A stretch of 64,000 nt of DNA from CALZKI01 sp045124055 (GCA_045124055.1 JBGVKZ010000020.1:38537-102536), one strand, 5' to 3'. Counted from the stretch's first letter, positions 43,808 to 52,414 are shown. Notes: generated from the sequence alone by a model not told the origin. Program-made: numbers and translations.

Positions 43808-45455
43808 AATATTTAATTCCCTTGGTGAAATGATAAGAGATATTGATTTTGATGAAAATGGGATATCATTTATCTACGGAGATATACAAGAACCAAAAAA
43901 CAAGAAAGCAACTATTAATAGTTTGGGAAAGACGTTATTATTAAAATTTTTAGATTATATATTGGGTGCAAATGAAGATAACAAGGCAGTAGGTGAGGTG
44001 TTAGCAGGCTATAAAATTCGAGCAATTGTATTATTTGAAAATAAAAAATATGTTGTGACTAGAATATTGGGAGATAGTACAAGTATTCTAATAGGAAATA
44101 CTGCATATTCTTTGACTGATTATAAGACGTTTTTTGGAATAAATCGTTCTTTATATAGCAAGCAAATTATTTTGACAAAAAAGAATACAGAGATTAGTTT
44201 TAGAACATCTCCAGATAAAAATGATGTTATACCATGCTTAAAATTGTTAGGACTTATTAAAATGATTGATGATGTAGAAGGTATATATGCATCACAGGAT
44301 AGAATTTCTGATTTAAAAAAACAAAAGAAGGAAATTGTATCTTATTATGGAAATTGGGATATTAAACAAATAGACGAAGAAATATATTATGTTGATAAAG
44401 AAGTAGTTAGACTGCAAAATGAATTGAGCAAAATTTCAAACAAAATCAAAGATATAGAGGTATCTGATATTCAGCAAAATGTAGTGGAAGAATATGCTGA
44501 AAAAAGTAAACAATTTAAAAAGTTAAAACAAGAGTATGAAAAAAAGCATTTAGAATGTGAACGTTTATCGGAATTTATCGATAGTTCGCAAAAGAATGAT
44601 ATTACAAGTGAACATTTATTGCTTATATTTGAGAGAGTAAAACAAGAAATTCCAGAAATGATAAAACGCAATTTAGTAGAAGTGGAAAAATTTCATCATA
44701 AGGTATATGAGGAAAGAAGGGCATTTTTGGGAGAGAAACTTAATAGTCTGAAAAATGAGATGCAGACAATAAAACATAGTTTAGAGGAGTTTGCATTAAA
44801 GGTTGATAATCTTGGAAAGATTATTTCGACTAACGAAGTTTATCAGGAGTCTATTGAATTATATGGAAAATATAATTCTGACTTACAAGATTTAGTATAT
44901 AAGCAAGGAAAATTATCCCAAGTAAAAGATGTAGATGATAATATCGAAGAAGAAACAAATAAATTAACAGAAAAGTTTAGTAGTGTATCGCAAGTTAGAA
45001 AAGCATATGAAGAGATGATTGCGGTGTACAGAGATTTTATATATGGATTAATTCAATCTATATATGATGAGGATGTAAATTCCTACTTTGATATTAAAGT
45101 TCGAAAAAAACATTTATCAGCACGACCAGTAAGTTTTGAATTTAGTTTAAAGGGAGATACAGGAGAGGGTGTTAGTGAAGTAAAGAAAAACTTGATGGAT
45201 TATCTTATTTGTAATTATAATTCGACAGTAGGAATGCTTTTACAGGACTCTGCTTGTTATAATGGTATCGACCCTAGACAAGTAGCAGGAATGCTTCAAG
45301 TAATAGGTGATGTTGCTAAAAGAACAAATAAGCAGGTTATTATTGCTATAAACAAATATCAGGTTATGGGGTATGATGAATGTATAAAATATATTGAGGA
45401 TAATAGTGCAGTTATTTTGTCAGAAAAAGATAAACTACTGAAATTTGATTTTTAG
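43788..45455 (+). CDS. RecN/SMC-like ABC ATPase with DUF2326 domain (ABC-3C ATPase)
   Basis: 555 residues from ATG 43788 (GGAAGGGG 8 nt upstream). The N-terminal ATPase half has a P-loop-like INSLGKTLLLKFLDYILG (about residues 42-59) after the GISFIYGDIQ strand. Residues about 175-400 form a long coiled coil. The C-terminal DUF2326 half has SFEFSLKGDTGEGVSEVKK and the Walker B/D-loop region MLLQDSACYNGIDPRQVAGM. Such ATPases are proposed to sense DNA or invader structures and drive the partner effector. Confidence 0.82.
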   Translation: MKIINLKIFNSLGEMIRDIDFDENGISFIYGDIQEPKNKKATINSLGKTLLLKFLDYILGANEDNKAVGEVLAGYKIRAIVLFENKKYVVTRILGDSTSILIGNTAYSLTDYKTFFGINRSLYSKQIILTKKNTEISFRTSPDKNDVIPCLKLLGLIKMIDDVEGIYASQDRISDLKKQKKEIVSYYGNWDIKQIDEEIYYVDKEVVRLQNELSKISNKIKDIEVSDIQQNVVEEYAEKSKQFKKLKQEYEKKHLECERLSEFIDSSQKNDITSEHLLLIFERVKQEIPEMIKRNLVEVEKFHHKVYEERRAFLGEKLNSLKNEMQTIKHSLEEFALKVDNLGKIISTNEVYQESIELYGKYNSDLQDLVYKQGKLSQVKDVDDNIEEETNKLTEKFSSVSQVRKAYEEMIAVYRDFIYGLIQSIYDEDVNSYFDIKVRKKHLSARPVSFEFSLKGDTGEGVSEVKKNLMDYLICNYNSTVGMLLQDSACYNGIDPRQVAGMLQVIGDVAKRTNKQVIIAINKYQVMGYDECIKYIEDNSAVILSEKDKLLKFDF

Positions 45456-45469
45456 TTATATAAACCCCT

Positions 45470-45504
45470 AAAACGGACACCGTTACATAACAGTGTCCGT
45501 TTTT
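45470..45504. terminator. Bidirectional terminator after the ABC-3C operon
   Basis: AAAACGGACAC (45470-45480) pairs with GTGTCCGTTTTT (45493-45504). It also ends the minus-strand XRE gene. Confidence 0.88.
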
Positions 45505-45514
45505 CTATGTCAAT

Positions 45515-45832
45515 TTATTTATTTGCTTTTGCCAAGTCTGAAACAATTTCTTTAATGTTCTGGAACTGGGATTCAGTTAATTTACTCAAGTCATCTCCAA
45601 GTCTAGCCAATTCTACTGGGCGTGAATAGTCGAAGTCAAAAAAATCCGTAGGACTTATTTCCAAATAATCACAAATATAAAAGAAATTCGTCATAGATGG
45701 AAGTGCTTTTCCAGTTTCTATGTTATTTATATAGCCCGGATTTTGCCCAATAGACAAACTCATATCACGGGCTGAAACACCTTTTCTTATTCTTAATTCG
45801 GTTAGTCGGTTGGAAAATTTTTCTTCATACAT
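45515..45832 (-). CDS. XRE family regulator
   Basis: 105 residues with GAGGTG upstream. The helix-turn-helix is at about residues 7-62: LTELRIRKGVSARDMSLSIG, QNPGYINNIETGKALPS, IFFYICDYLEISPTDFF. A short C-terminal helix follows. It is divergent from the lipoprotein gene, and repeated GTTATAT words in the 180-bp gap between them may be operators. It probably represses the element 3 core genes. Confidence 0.8.
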   Translation of the reverse strand: MYEEKFSNRLTELRIRKGVSARDMSLSIGQNPGYINNIETGKALPSMTNFFYICDYLEISPTDFFDFDYSRPVELARLGDDLSKLTESQFQNIKEIVSDLAKANK

Positions 45833-46012
45833 TTATCAACACCTCTTCTGTTATATTCTATCTAACAAACATAACAAAAGCGTTATATTGAAACCTACAA
45901 ATCCATTGAAATATTGGATATAATATGATATTTTATTAAAAAGTAAAGGAAACAAACTGATTTTTGGTAAAATATCAACTTTGCTGAAAAAAGAAAAAGT
46001 GAGGAAATATTT

Positions 46013-46834
46013 ATGAAGAAGATAATAATAATGTTTTTGGCAGTTCTTATGACAATGTCATTGATTGCCTGTGGGAAAACAGAGCCTGTAATGGAAAATG
46101 ATTCAACGGATACAACTGTTAATACAACAGATGATACTTCAGCAGTAGTTGAAGAAAACAATGAAAATACTACAACAGATGAAACAGTAGAAGATACTGT
46201 AGAGGTTCCAGAAGAACCTGTTCTTACAGAAGAAGAAATTAAAGCACAGAAAATCGAAGCAGGTATGGAAAAAGTCGATAGACTTCTCAAAGCTTACGAT
46301 TATTTAGTTAACGGTACTCTTTATGACCAAGTAATTCAATGGAATATTGAATATTTAAATGGAGCTACAGGTGATATCGTAGATTATAAAACAAAAGATG
46401 AATTAAAACCAAATGATATTCTTGAAACAGAAAGAGGAATTTGGGCCGTTGGTATTATTTATTATGATGCCGTTGTAAATGGTGGTAATGAACCTTATGA
46501 TTTAGCAGAATGGACAGTTAAACAGGAAAGTGATGAAGCAATTATTAATTATATTCCTGAAAAAGAAGCTTATATTGAAGCTACAGATACAAATGACGTA
46601 TACATGCTCGAAGCAATTGGCCTTTGTCCTTATCTGAAATCTAAAAATGAAATTAAAGCTAATTATCTATTTGAAACAGATGCTTATACAATTAGCGGAA
46701 TGACTTCATCATATGGAATTATTTTAGATTGTGATGGTAATTTAGATTTAATTGCTGTTTTTGATGAAAAAGGAAATATGTTAAATATTTGCACACCTAT
46801 TGGATGGGACGAATATTTATATACATGGTATTAG
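46013..46834 (+). CDS. Lipoprotein of unknown function
   Basis: 273 residues with GAGG upstream. There is a type II signal peptide (MKKIIIMFLAVLMTMSLIAC) whose lipobox LIAC places the lipid-bound Cys at residue 20. A Thr/Glu-rich low-complexity linker of about 60 residues would span the wall. The outer domain (about residues 80-273) has strands such as GIWAVGIIYYDAVV and ISGMTSSYGIILD. It lies in the middle of element 3 and could be an exclusion or surface factor; that is a guess. Confidence 0.7.
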   Translation: MKKIIIMFLAVLMTMSLIACGKTEPVMENDSTDTTVNTTDDTSAVVEENNENTTTDETVEDTVEVPEEPVLTEEEIKAQKIEAGMEKVDRLLKAYDYLVNGTLYDQVIQWNIEYLNGATGDIVDYKTKDELKPNDILETERGIWAVGIIYYDAVVNGGNEPYDLAEWTVKQESDEAIINYIPEKEAYIEATDTNDVYMLEAIGLCPYLKSKNEIKANYLFETDAYTISGMTSSYGIILDCDGNLDLIAVFDEKGNMLNICTPIGWDEYLYTWY

Positions 46835-46868
46835 AACTTAATTATATATAATCTACGGAGGAGAAAAA

Positions 46869-47252
46869 ATGGCACGGACACAAATGTCTATCAGTGAAAA
46901 AGAACAAGAAGAGATATTTAAAATAATAATACAGCACCCCAAAATCATAAACTGGCTTTCGATTGGAAGACTTGAGCCATCGGCAGACGCTGTTTGTGAT
47001 GCGGTTCATTTTATGGTAAAAGATTCAATAGAACGTGAACAAATGGAAAAAGCCTTATTAAAGGTTTTTAATAAAGCAAAAAAAGTTAGGTATTATAGGC
47101 AGTTAAAATTATTGGCGATAATGTATGATGTTGATAAAAATGGTCATTCAAGATTGAGCATACTAAATGATGAAATAGATAATTATAAAGCTAAAAATGG
47201 CGACCTAGAAAAGTGTAATGCACCTTTTATCAGTATTCGTAATTTAGAATAG
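46869..47252 (+). CDS. Hypothetical protein (element 3)
   Basis: 127 residues with GGAGGAG upstream. It is helical throughout: ISEKEQEEIFKIIIQHPKII, DSIEREQMEKALLKVFNKAK, HSRLSILNDEIDNYKAK. I do not recognise it. It lies between the lipoprotein and a regulator-like gene. Confidence 0.55.
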   Translation: MARTQMSISEKEQEEIFKIIIQHPKIINWLSIGRLEPSADAVCDAVHFMVKDSIEREQMEKALLKVFNKAKKVRYYRQLKLLAIMYDVDKNGHSRLSILNDEIDNYKAKNGDLEKCNAPFISIRNLE

Positions 47253-47382
47253 TGTAGTAACGAAAAAATATAACAATTTGTAAAAGTGTTTTCCAGTGAG
47301 AAGTTCACTTTTATATAATTGTTTTATTTTTTTTGCTAAAATTTAAGTGTTCTAAAAAATACAACAGAAAGGTGGTTTTATT

Positions 47383-47880
47383 ATGAGCATATGGAAAGAT
47401 GCAAAACCAAACAAGGAACACGAAAAATTAATAGCAGGGTACACCTATGAGGAATGGGAAAAAATCAAAAGACAGTTTGAGAGAGATTATCAAAACTCAA
47501 CTAAATATAACAAGTCTTTTGGTGAATTGATTGCAGAGATTTTTGAAAACGATACATATATGGATTTCGTATCGAAGACCGGACTTAGTCCAAATATGTT
47601 TTATCGCTTGAAAAAACAAGTTAGTGAAAAAGACCAACCACAAAGAAATACGTTAATTTCAGTATGCATTGGTTATGATTTGGATATTATGATGACACAG
47701 TCTTTGTTATATAGTCTGGGACTGGATTTTAATCGTCATAGTAAACGTGATTATGCTTATACGTTATTGTTAACAAGATGCAGAGGAAAAGATATTGATG
47801 AGTGTAACGAGATACTCAAAAATCTTGGTATTGAAGAAAAATATTGGTTAGGGGTTTACGCACGAAAGAAAAAAGAATAG
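47383..47880 (+). CDS. HTH-type regulatory protein typical of Firmicute integrative elements
   Basis: 165 residues with AAAGGTGG upstream. The middle SFGELIAEIFENDTYMDFVS, KTGLSPNMFYRLKKQVSEKD, then TLISVCIGYDLDIMMTQSLL, SLGLDFNRHSKRDYAYTLLL is an XRE-like arrangement in which a first helix pair precedes a degenerate recognition helix. Similar proteins occur upstream of Tn916-like replication genes. It is expected to control the replication and mobilisation module that follows. Confidence 0.65.
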   Translation: MSIWKDAKPNKEHEKLIAGYTYEEWEKIKRQFERDYQNSTKYNKSFGELIAEIFENDTYMDFVSKTGLSPNMFYRLKKQVSEKDQPQRNTLISVCIGYDLDIMMTQSLLYSLGLDFNRHSKRDYAYTLLLTRCRGKDIDECNEILKNLGIEEKYWLGVYARKKKE

Positions 47881-47887
47881 CAGTACA

Positions 47888-47922
47888 GAATACACATCAG
47901 GAAACTGGTGTGTATTTTTTAT
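47888..47922 (+). terminator. Intrinsic terminator
   Basis: GAATACACATC pairs with GGTGTGTATT, followed by six T. Confidence 0.7.
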
Positions 47923-47962
47923 ATAATTTTTTACATATCAAGTAAAAATAAGTGCGGATTTT

Positions 47963-48006
47963 AGGGGCTTTTTGAAGTTATATTTTTCAAGAAGTCCCTT
48001 TTTATC
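47963..48006 (+). terminator. Second terminator-like hairpin before the replication module
   Basis: AGGGGCTTTTTGAA pairs imperfectly with TTCAAGAAGTCCCT, followed by TTTTAT. It insulates the replication genes from upstream transcription. Confidence 0.55.
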
Positions 48007-48136
48007 AGGGTTTTACCTTTTACATAACAAGTAAACAAAGTAAAAACTTTTTTTCTATAATCAAAGACAAGTTACGTAACTTAATGAAACAAATCAATAA
48101 TCAAAGTCCTGATGTGACAGGAAGAAAGTAGGTACT

Positions 48137-48487
48137 ATGAAGAAATTAAGTATGTTTAATAAGTTTGATTGGGAAGCCTTTGCAAAAGGTAAAAAGTTTA
48201 TGGCTATTGGGTGCAGAGAATGGAGAGATTATGACACTCAAGAGAAAAAGGGTATTAAACTGGATTTTCTCATTGTTGAAGATAAGACGGATTATGGTGT
48301 TCAGAAAGATGAGGAAATGGCAACAAATGTATGGGAAAAGGGAACTTTTAAAATTCCAAAGGATATAGAGATTCCTGAAAATGTGCAGATTATACCAAAA
48401 GGAGTAAAAGCCACAGTATATGGCGAGTTTAGAAACCAGTTAAGTATTGAAGCAGAGGATATTGTGGTTGTTAGAAACGAGAAGTAA
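48137..48487 (+). CDS. Small protein resembling DUF961/Tn916 Orf22-23 (possible SSB-like)
   Basis: 116 residues, weak ribosome site (GTAGG). It is beta-rich with a compact pattern: KFMAIGCREWRDYDTQEKKG, KLDFLIVEDKTDYG, FKIPKDIEIPENVQIIPKGV, ATVYGEFRNQLSIEAEDIVV. That resembles small DUF961-type proteins encoded just before replication genes in Tn916-like elements, and an OB-like fold is plausible. It is the first gene of the replication module, ahead of the origin hairpins and Rep. Confidence 0.6.
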   Translation: MKKLSMFNKFDWEAFAKGKKFMAIGCREWRDYDTQEKKGIKLDFLIVEDKTDYGVQKDEEMATNVWEKGTFKIPKDIEIPENVQIIPKGVKATVYGEFRNQLSIEAEDIVVVRNEK

Positions 48488-48510
48488 CAAGTTCTAATAT
48501 TGTAAGGTGT

Positions 48511-48538
48511 GTCTTCGTGTCCGTAGGACACGAAAGAC
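48511..48538. other. First origin-region hairpin
   Basis: GTCTTCGTGTCC (48511-48522) and GGACACGAAAGAC (48526-48538) pair with a single bulge around GTA. It lies 5 bp before the nonanucleotide stem-loop and may help Rep binding. Confidence 0.7.
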
Positions 48539-48543
48539 CACCG

Positions 48544-48573
48544 AGCCATAAGGGTAGTATTACCCTTATGGCT
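48544..48573. other. CRESS-type origin stem-loop with nonanucleotide TAGTATTAC
   Basis: AGCCATAAGGG (48544-48554) and CCCTTATGGCT (48563-48573) form a perfect 11-bp stem with an 8-nt loop, so the nonanucleotide TAGTATTAC (48555-48563) sits at the apex. This is the geminivirus/circovirus origin architecture (TAATATTAC or TAGTATTAC, nicked before the final AC). It lies 34 bp before the Rep gene. Confidence 0.88.
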
Positions 48574-48607
48574 ATATGTAGCATGTAGCAAAGAAAGGTG
48601 GCTAGAA

Positions 48608-49558
48608 ATGGCTAATAATTCGCAGGCAAGAAAATGGTTATTGGTTATTAACAATCCACAAACATATGGCTTTTGTCACAATGTGATAAAAGAAAAACTT
48701 ATGATGTTTATGCCTGAATATTTTTGTATGTCAGACGAAGTGGCAACCACTGGAACATTACATACGCATATTTTTATTTATTCCTCATCGCCTATAAGAT
48801 TTTCGACCTTAAAAGACAGATTTCCTATTGCTCATATTGAAAAAGCCTATGGAAGTGTAAGGCAGAATAGGGACTATGTGACAAAGTCAGGGAAATGGGC
48901 TGATACAGATAAGTCGGAAACAATTGTACAAGGAAGTTTCTTTGAGTATGGTTCTATCCCATCAGAAAGAGCCGAAAAGAATCCACTGCAATATCAACTC
49001 ATTCAAGATTTGAATGAGGGAAAACGTACAGCACAAATTGTAGAAGAAACACCTGCACTTGTATTTAAGGTAAAAGACATAGATACATTGCGACAAACTC
49101 TATTGGCAGAGAAGTACGGAAATGAATACAGGCAAATAGAAGTTACGTATTTGTGGGGTGTTAGTGGGGCAGGAAAAACAAGAAGTATATATAGTCAATA
49201 TCCAGTAAATGAGATATGCAGAATTACAAATTATCGACGAGGTAATGGTGTGTATTTTGATGCTTATAGTGGGCAAGACGTGTTGGTGTTTGAGGAATTC
49301 TATTCACAAATACCTATTGAAGAAATGCTCAATTATTTAGACGTTTATCCACTGTTATTGCCAGCACGATATTCGGATAAAGTGGCTTGTTATACAAAGG
49401 TTTTTATTACATCAAATATACCATTAACAGAGCAATACAAAAATATTCAAATCCACAAGCCTGAAACTTGGAAAGCTTTATTAAGACGTATTTGCAAGGT
49501 GGTTGAATATCAAGAAAATGGAATTATAAAAGAAATAGATTTGAGAAAGGGTGTGTAA
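48608..49558 (+). CDS. rep: CRESS-DNA-virus-like replication initiator (HUH endonuclease + SF3 helicase)
   Basis: 316 residues with AAAGGTGG upstream. Motif I is WLLVINNP (10-17), motif II HTHIFIY with the metal-binding His52 and His54, and motif III RDYVTKSG with nicking Tyr90 and Lys93. The superfamily-3 helicase follows: Walker A GVSGAGKT (184-191), Walker B VLVFEEF (225-231), motif C VFITSN (265-270), and possible Arg finger at 293-294. This is the domain order of circovirus and geminivirus Rep. The TAGTATTAC stem-loop just upstream is its predicted nick site. It would drive rolling-circle replication of the excised element. Confidence 0.93.
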   Translation: MANNSQARKWLLVINNPQTYGFCHNVIKEKLMMFMPEYFCMSDEVATTGTLHTHIFIYSSSPIRFSTLKDRFPIAHIEKAYGSVRQNRDYVTKSGKWADTDKSETIVQGSFFEYGSIPSERAEKNPLQYQLIQDLNEGKRTAQIVEETPALVFKVKDIDTLRQTLLAEKYGNEYRQIEVTYLWGVSGAGKTRSIYSQYPVNEICRITNYRRGNGVYFDAYSGQDVLVFEEFYSQIPIEEMLNYLDVYPLLLPARYSDKVACYTKVFITSNIPLTEQYKNIQIHKPETWKALLRRICKVVEYQENGIIKEIDLRKGV

Positions 49559-49560
49559 AC

Positions 49561-50871
49561 TTGAAAAATACAGATAAAGAAAAAGTATATCAGCATACAA
49601 GACAAAAATACTTGTTTTTGCGTATTGTAGCAGGAGTAAAAGAAATTGTGAGAAGAAAATGGAAAGTGATTTTTGTAATTTTGTATGCAGTTCTGATGTT
49701 TGAAATATGGAAACATAGGTACGATTTTTCTCCAATAGATAATACTGCATTATTCTGGGGAGTATATAAAAGTGCAATTGATACTGCGTTTATTCTGATT
49801 GTGATACTTGGGGGGATAGGTATTCTGATATTATTGGGAACTCCATTAGGAACAAGAAAAATACACGAAAATTTATTGCGAATTGGGTTCGTAAACCGAG
49901 CAGGAGAGTGCCCTATTTTAGTTTCCAAGTATAAAGATAAAAAAGAAAAAGCTATTGTACTAAAGTTTGAAAATCGAGGGATTCCTATTACAGAATGGAA
50001 CAGGCAATATGCAGAATTACAAACTGCTTTAAACTGTTATATCGCAAAAATTGAGTATGGAAAAAACCTGCGTTACATATTGCTTTATACAGTTTCAGCA
50101 AAGAATAATTTGCCTCAAAAACTATATTGGAGTGATGAATATTTGCAAAAAGACAGTTTTGTATTAGTTTTGGGAAAAGGGTTAGTTGAGGAAGAAACTG
50201 TTAATTTAAACAAGACACCACATTTGTTATTGGGTGGTTCAACTGGTTCTGGAAAAAGTATATTGTTAAAACTATTGGTTATGCAATGTATTAAGAAAGG
50301 GGCAGTAGTTTATATTGCAGATTTTAAAGGTGGCGTTGATTTTCCGTCTTCGTGGTATGACAAGTGTAAACTGATTTTCCGAGAGCAAGAGTTACTTGAA
50401 GTATTAACTAATATTGTCATAATTTTGGAAGAAAGAAAAGAAATGTTCAGAGAAACAGAGTGTGCCAATATTGACGAATACAACCAAAGAACAAAAAGTG
50501 ATTTACAACGGATTGTTTTTGCCTGTGATGAAGTAGCAGAGCTATTGGATAAAACAGGGCTTGGCAAAGAAGATAAAGACCTCGTTTTGAAAATAGAAAA
50601 TAAACTCTCTGTCATAGCAAGACAAGGGAGAGCCTTTGGAATACATATGATATTAGCAACTCAAAGACCTGATGCAAACATTTTGTCAGGACAAATTAAA
50701 AATAATATAGATTATCGTGTATGTGGTAGGGCAGACAAAGTTCTTTCACAAATTATATTGGATAGTCCTGATGCAGCGGAGAAGATACCCAAAACAGTAC
50801 AGGGTAAGTTTTTGACAAATTCAGGTGTAGTATTCCAAGGGTATCTGTTTGATGAGAGGAGAGCATTTTGA
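49561..50871 (+). CDS. FtsK/SpoIIIE-type DNA translocase (Tn916 Orf21-like)
   Basis: 436 residues from TTG 49561, 2 nt after the Rep stop, so coupled to it. Two membrane helices are near residues 39-57 and 80-98. FtsK motifs: Walker A GGSTGSGKS (about 223-231), Walker B IVFACDEVAEL (about 318-328), and ATQRPDANILSGQIKNNIDY. In Tn916-like elements such proteins act as coupling ATPases that move the nicked strand. It may deliver the Rep-bound strand to a helper conjugation pore. Confidence 0.9.
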   Translation: MKNTDKEKVYQHTRQKYLFLRIVAGVKEIVRRKWKVIFVILYAVLMFEIWKHRYDFSPIDNTALFWGVYKSAIDTAFILIVILGGIGILILLGTPLGTRKIHENLLRIGFVNRAGECPILVSKYKDKKEKAIVLKFENRGIPITEWNRQYAELQTALNCYIAKIEYGKNLRYILLYTVSAKNNLPQKLYWSDEYLQKDSFVLVLGKGLVEEETVNLNKTPHLLLGGSTGSGKSILLKLLVMQCIKKGAVVYIADFKGGVDFPSSWYDKCKLIFREQELLEVLTNIVIILEERKEMFRETECANIDEYNQRTKSDLQRIVFACDEVAELLDKTGLGKEDKDLVLKIENKLSVIARQGRAFGIHMILATQRPDANILSGQIKNNIDYRVCGRADKVLSQIILDSPDAAEKIPKTVQGKFLTNSGVVFQGYLFDERRAF

Positions 50872-51068
50872 GAAAAGAAATACCTTTATGGGAAAAGTAT
50901 ACGTTGACAATTCAGGAAGCATCGGAATATTTCCATATTGGCGAGAAGAAAATCAGACAACTGGTGGAAGAACAAAGAGATGCTGATTTTATATTTTTTA
51001 TTGGGAGTAGAACAATGATTAAAAGAAAAAAGTTTGAACAATTTCTTGATGAAACGTCAGCAGTATAA
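50868..51068 (+). CDS. xis: Excisionase (Tn916 Xis-like)
   Basis: 66 residues from a TTG that overlaps the FtsK stop by 4 nt (TTGA). LWEKYTLTIQEASEYFHIGE followed by KKIRQLVEE and MIKRKKFEQFLDETSAV is the Tn916 Xis fold. It matches the Xis of element 2 closely over the core. It promotes excision by bending the arm region for the integrase. Confidence 0.87.
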   Translation: MRKEIPLWEKYTLTIQEASEYFHIGEKKIRQLVEEQRDADFIFFIGSRTMIKRKKFEQFLDETSAV

Positions 51069-51081
51069 AAAACGATAGATA

Positions 51082-51131
51082 AAGAACCCTTGATATGATA
51101 TATTAACTATAATATCGTATCGGGGCTCTTT
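51082..51131 (+). terminator. Hairpin between xis and int of element 3
   Basis: AGAACCCTTGATATGATAT pairs imperfectly with ATATCGTATCGGGGCTCT, followed by TTTTG. It is the same position as the hairpin in element 2, so it looks like a conserved attenuator. Confidence 0.6.
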
Positions 51132-51152
51132 TGCTATGGAAAGGAGCACAAA

Positions 51153-52367
51153 ATGAGTGAAAAAAGACGAGATAATAAAAATCGAGTATTGCGAAATGGA
51201 GAGAGCCAACGATTAGATGGAAGATATGTTTATAAATATATAGATAGCAATGGAAAGCAACAATTTGTTTATAGTTGGAAATTGGAAAAGACCGATAAGA
51301 TACCACAAGGCAAGAGAGATGATATTTCTTTAAGAGAAAAAGAAAAACTCATAAAGAGAGATTTAGATGATAATATAGTTTCTTTAGGTGGGAATATGAC
51401 AGTATTGGAATTAGTTAAAAAGTATGTTGCACAGAAAAACGGTGTAAGACACAATACAGAAGCTAATTATAAGTTTGTCATCAATATTATTGCAAAAGAG
51501 GATTTTGGCAGAAAACGAATTGATAAAGTTCGGTTATCAGATGCAAAAGAATGGCTTATCAAAATGCAGAGAAAAGATGGTAGAGGATATAGTTCAATTA
51601 CAACTATTCGAGGTGTGGTTCGTCCTGCTTTTCAAATGGCTGTAGACGATGATTTAATTCGCAAGAATCCATTTGAATTTCAATTAGCAACAGTTGTTGT
51701 TAATGACAGTGTTACAAGGGAAGCAATCACAAGAAAAGAAGAAAGAGCTTTTTTAGAATTTGTAAAAAATGATAGTCACTTTTGCAAATACTATGAGGGC
51801 ATTTATATTCTGTTTAAAACAGGACTTCGTATTTCAGAATTTGTTGGTTTAACGAAAGAAGATATTGATTTTAAAAATCATAGAATCAAAGTAGACCATC
51901 AGCTACAAAGAAAGAGAAATATGCAGTACATCATAGAGGATACTAAAACGCAAAGTGGTGTTAGATATGTGCCTATGAATGTAGATGTAGAACAATGTTT
52001 TGAGCGAATTATTAAATATCGTAGAACACCAAAGATAGAGCCTGTAATTGCTGATAGTAAAGGTAACTTGTATAAAGGTTTCTTGTATTTGGATAAAAAC
52101 GATATGCCTATGGTTGCTTTGCATTGGGAAAAATATTTTCAACATATCAGAGAAAAGTATAATAGTATTTATAAAATTCAAATGCCTCAAATAACGCCTC
52201 ACGTTTGCCGACATACTTTTTGTAGTAATATGGCTAAAAGTGGAATGAATCCTAAAACGTTACAATACATAATGGGACATTCGGACATAGGTGTGACACT
52301 CAATACATATACTCACGTAAACTTTGAAGATGCCAAGGCTGAAATGCAAAGAGTGTGTAATGAGTAA
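51153..52367 (+). CDS. int: Tyrosine integrase of element 3 (Tn916 type)
   Basis: 404 residues with AAAGGAG upstream. Arm-binding domain (RRDNKNRVLRNGESQRLDGR), core-binding domain and catalytic domain are complete. Catalytic residues: Arg in TGLRISEFVG, HVCRH, GHSDIG, and Tyr in NTYTH. It is strongly similar to the integrase at 39363 over the catalytic and core-binding parts, in keeping with the shared att core. The ATTTACTACT arms at both element ends are its expected N-domain sites. Confidence 0.93.
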   Translation: MSEKRRDNKNRVLRNGESQRLDGRYVYKYIDSNGKQQFVYSWKLEKTDKIPQGKRDDISLREKEKLIKRDLDDNIVSLGGNMTVLELVKKYVAQKNGVRHNTEANYKFVINIIAKEDFGRKRIDKVRLSDAKEWLIKMQRKDGRGYSSITTIRGVVRPAFQMAVDDDLIRKNPFEFQLATVVVNDSVTREAITRKEERAFLEFVKNDSHFCKYYEGIYILFKTGLRISEFVGLTKEDIDFKNHRIKVDHQLQRKRNMQYIIEDTKTQSGVRYVPMNVDVEQCFERIIKYRRTPKIEPVIADSKGNLYKGFLYLDKNDMPMVALHWEKYFQHIREKYNSIYKIQMPQITPHVCRHTFCSNMAKSGMNPKTLQYIMGHSDIGVTLNTYTHVNFEDAKAEMQRVCNE

Positions 52368-52392
52368 AAAAGGCGAGTAGTACAAATTTTCA

Positions 52393-52414
52393 ATTTACTA
52401 CTCAATTTACTACT
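52393..52414. repeat. Right arm repeats of element 3
   Basis: ATTTACTACT at 52393-52402 and 52405-52414, the same word as at the left end (40846-40866). Confidence 0.7.

Noticed and set aside
48137..52367. Full conjugative element (ICE) reading of element 3
   Set aside because: FtsK, Xis and Int resemble Tn916, but no VirB4/TraE-like, peptidase or other pore genes lie between the att copies, so it is better called a mobilisable or replicating integrative element.
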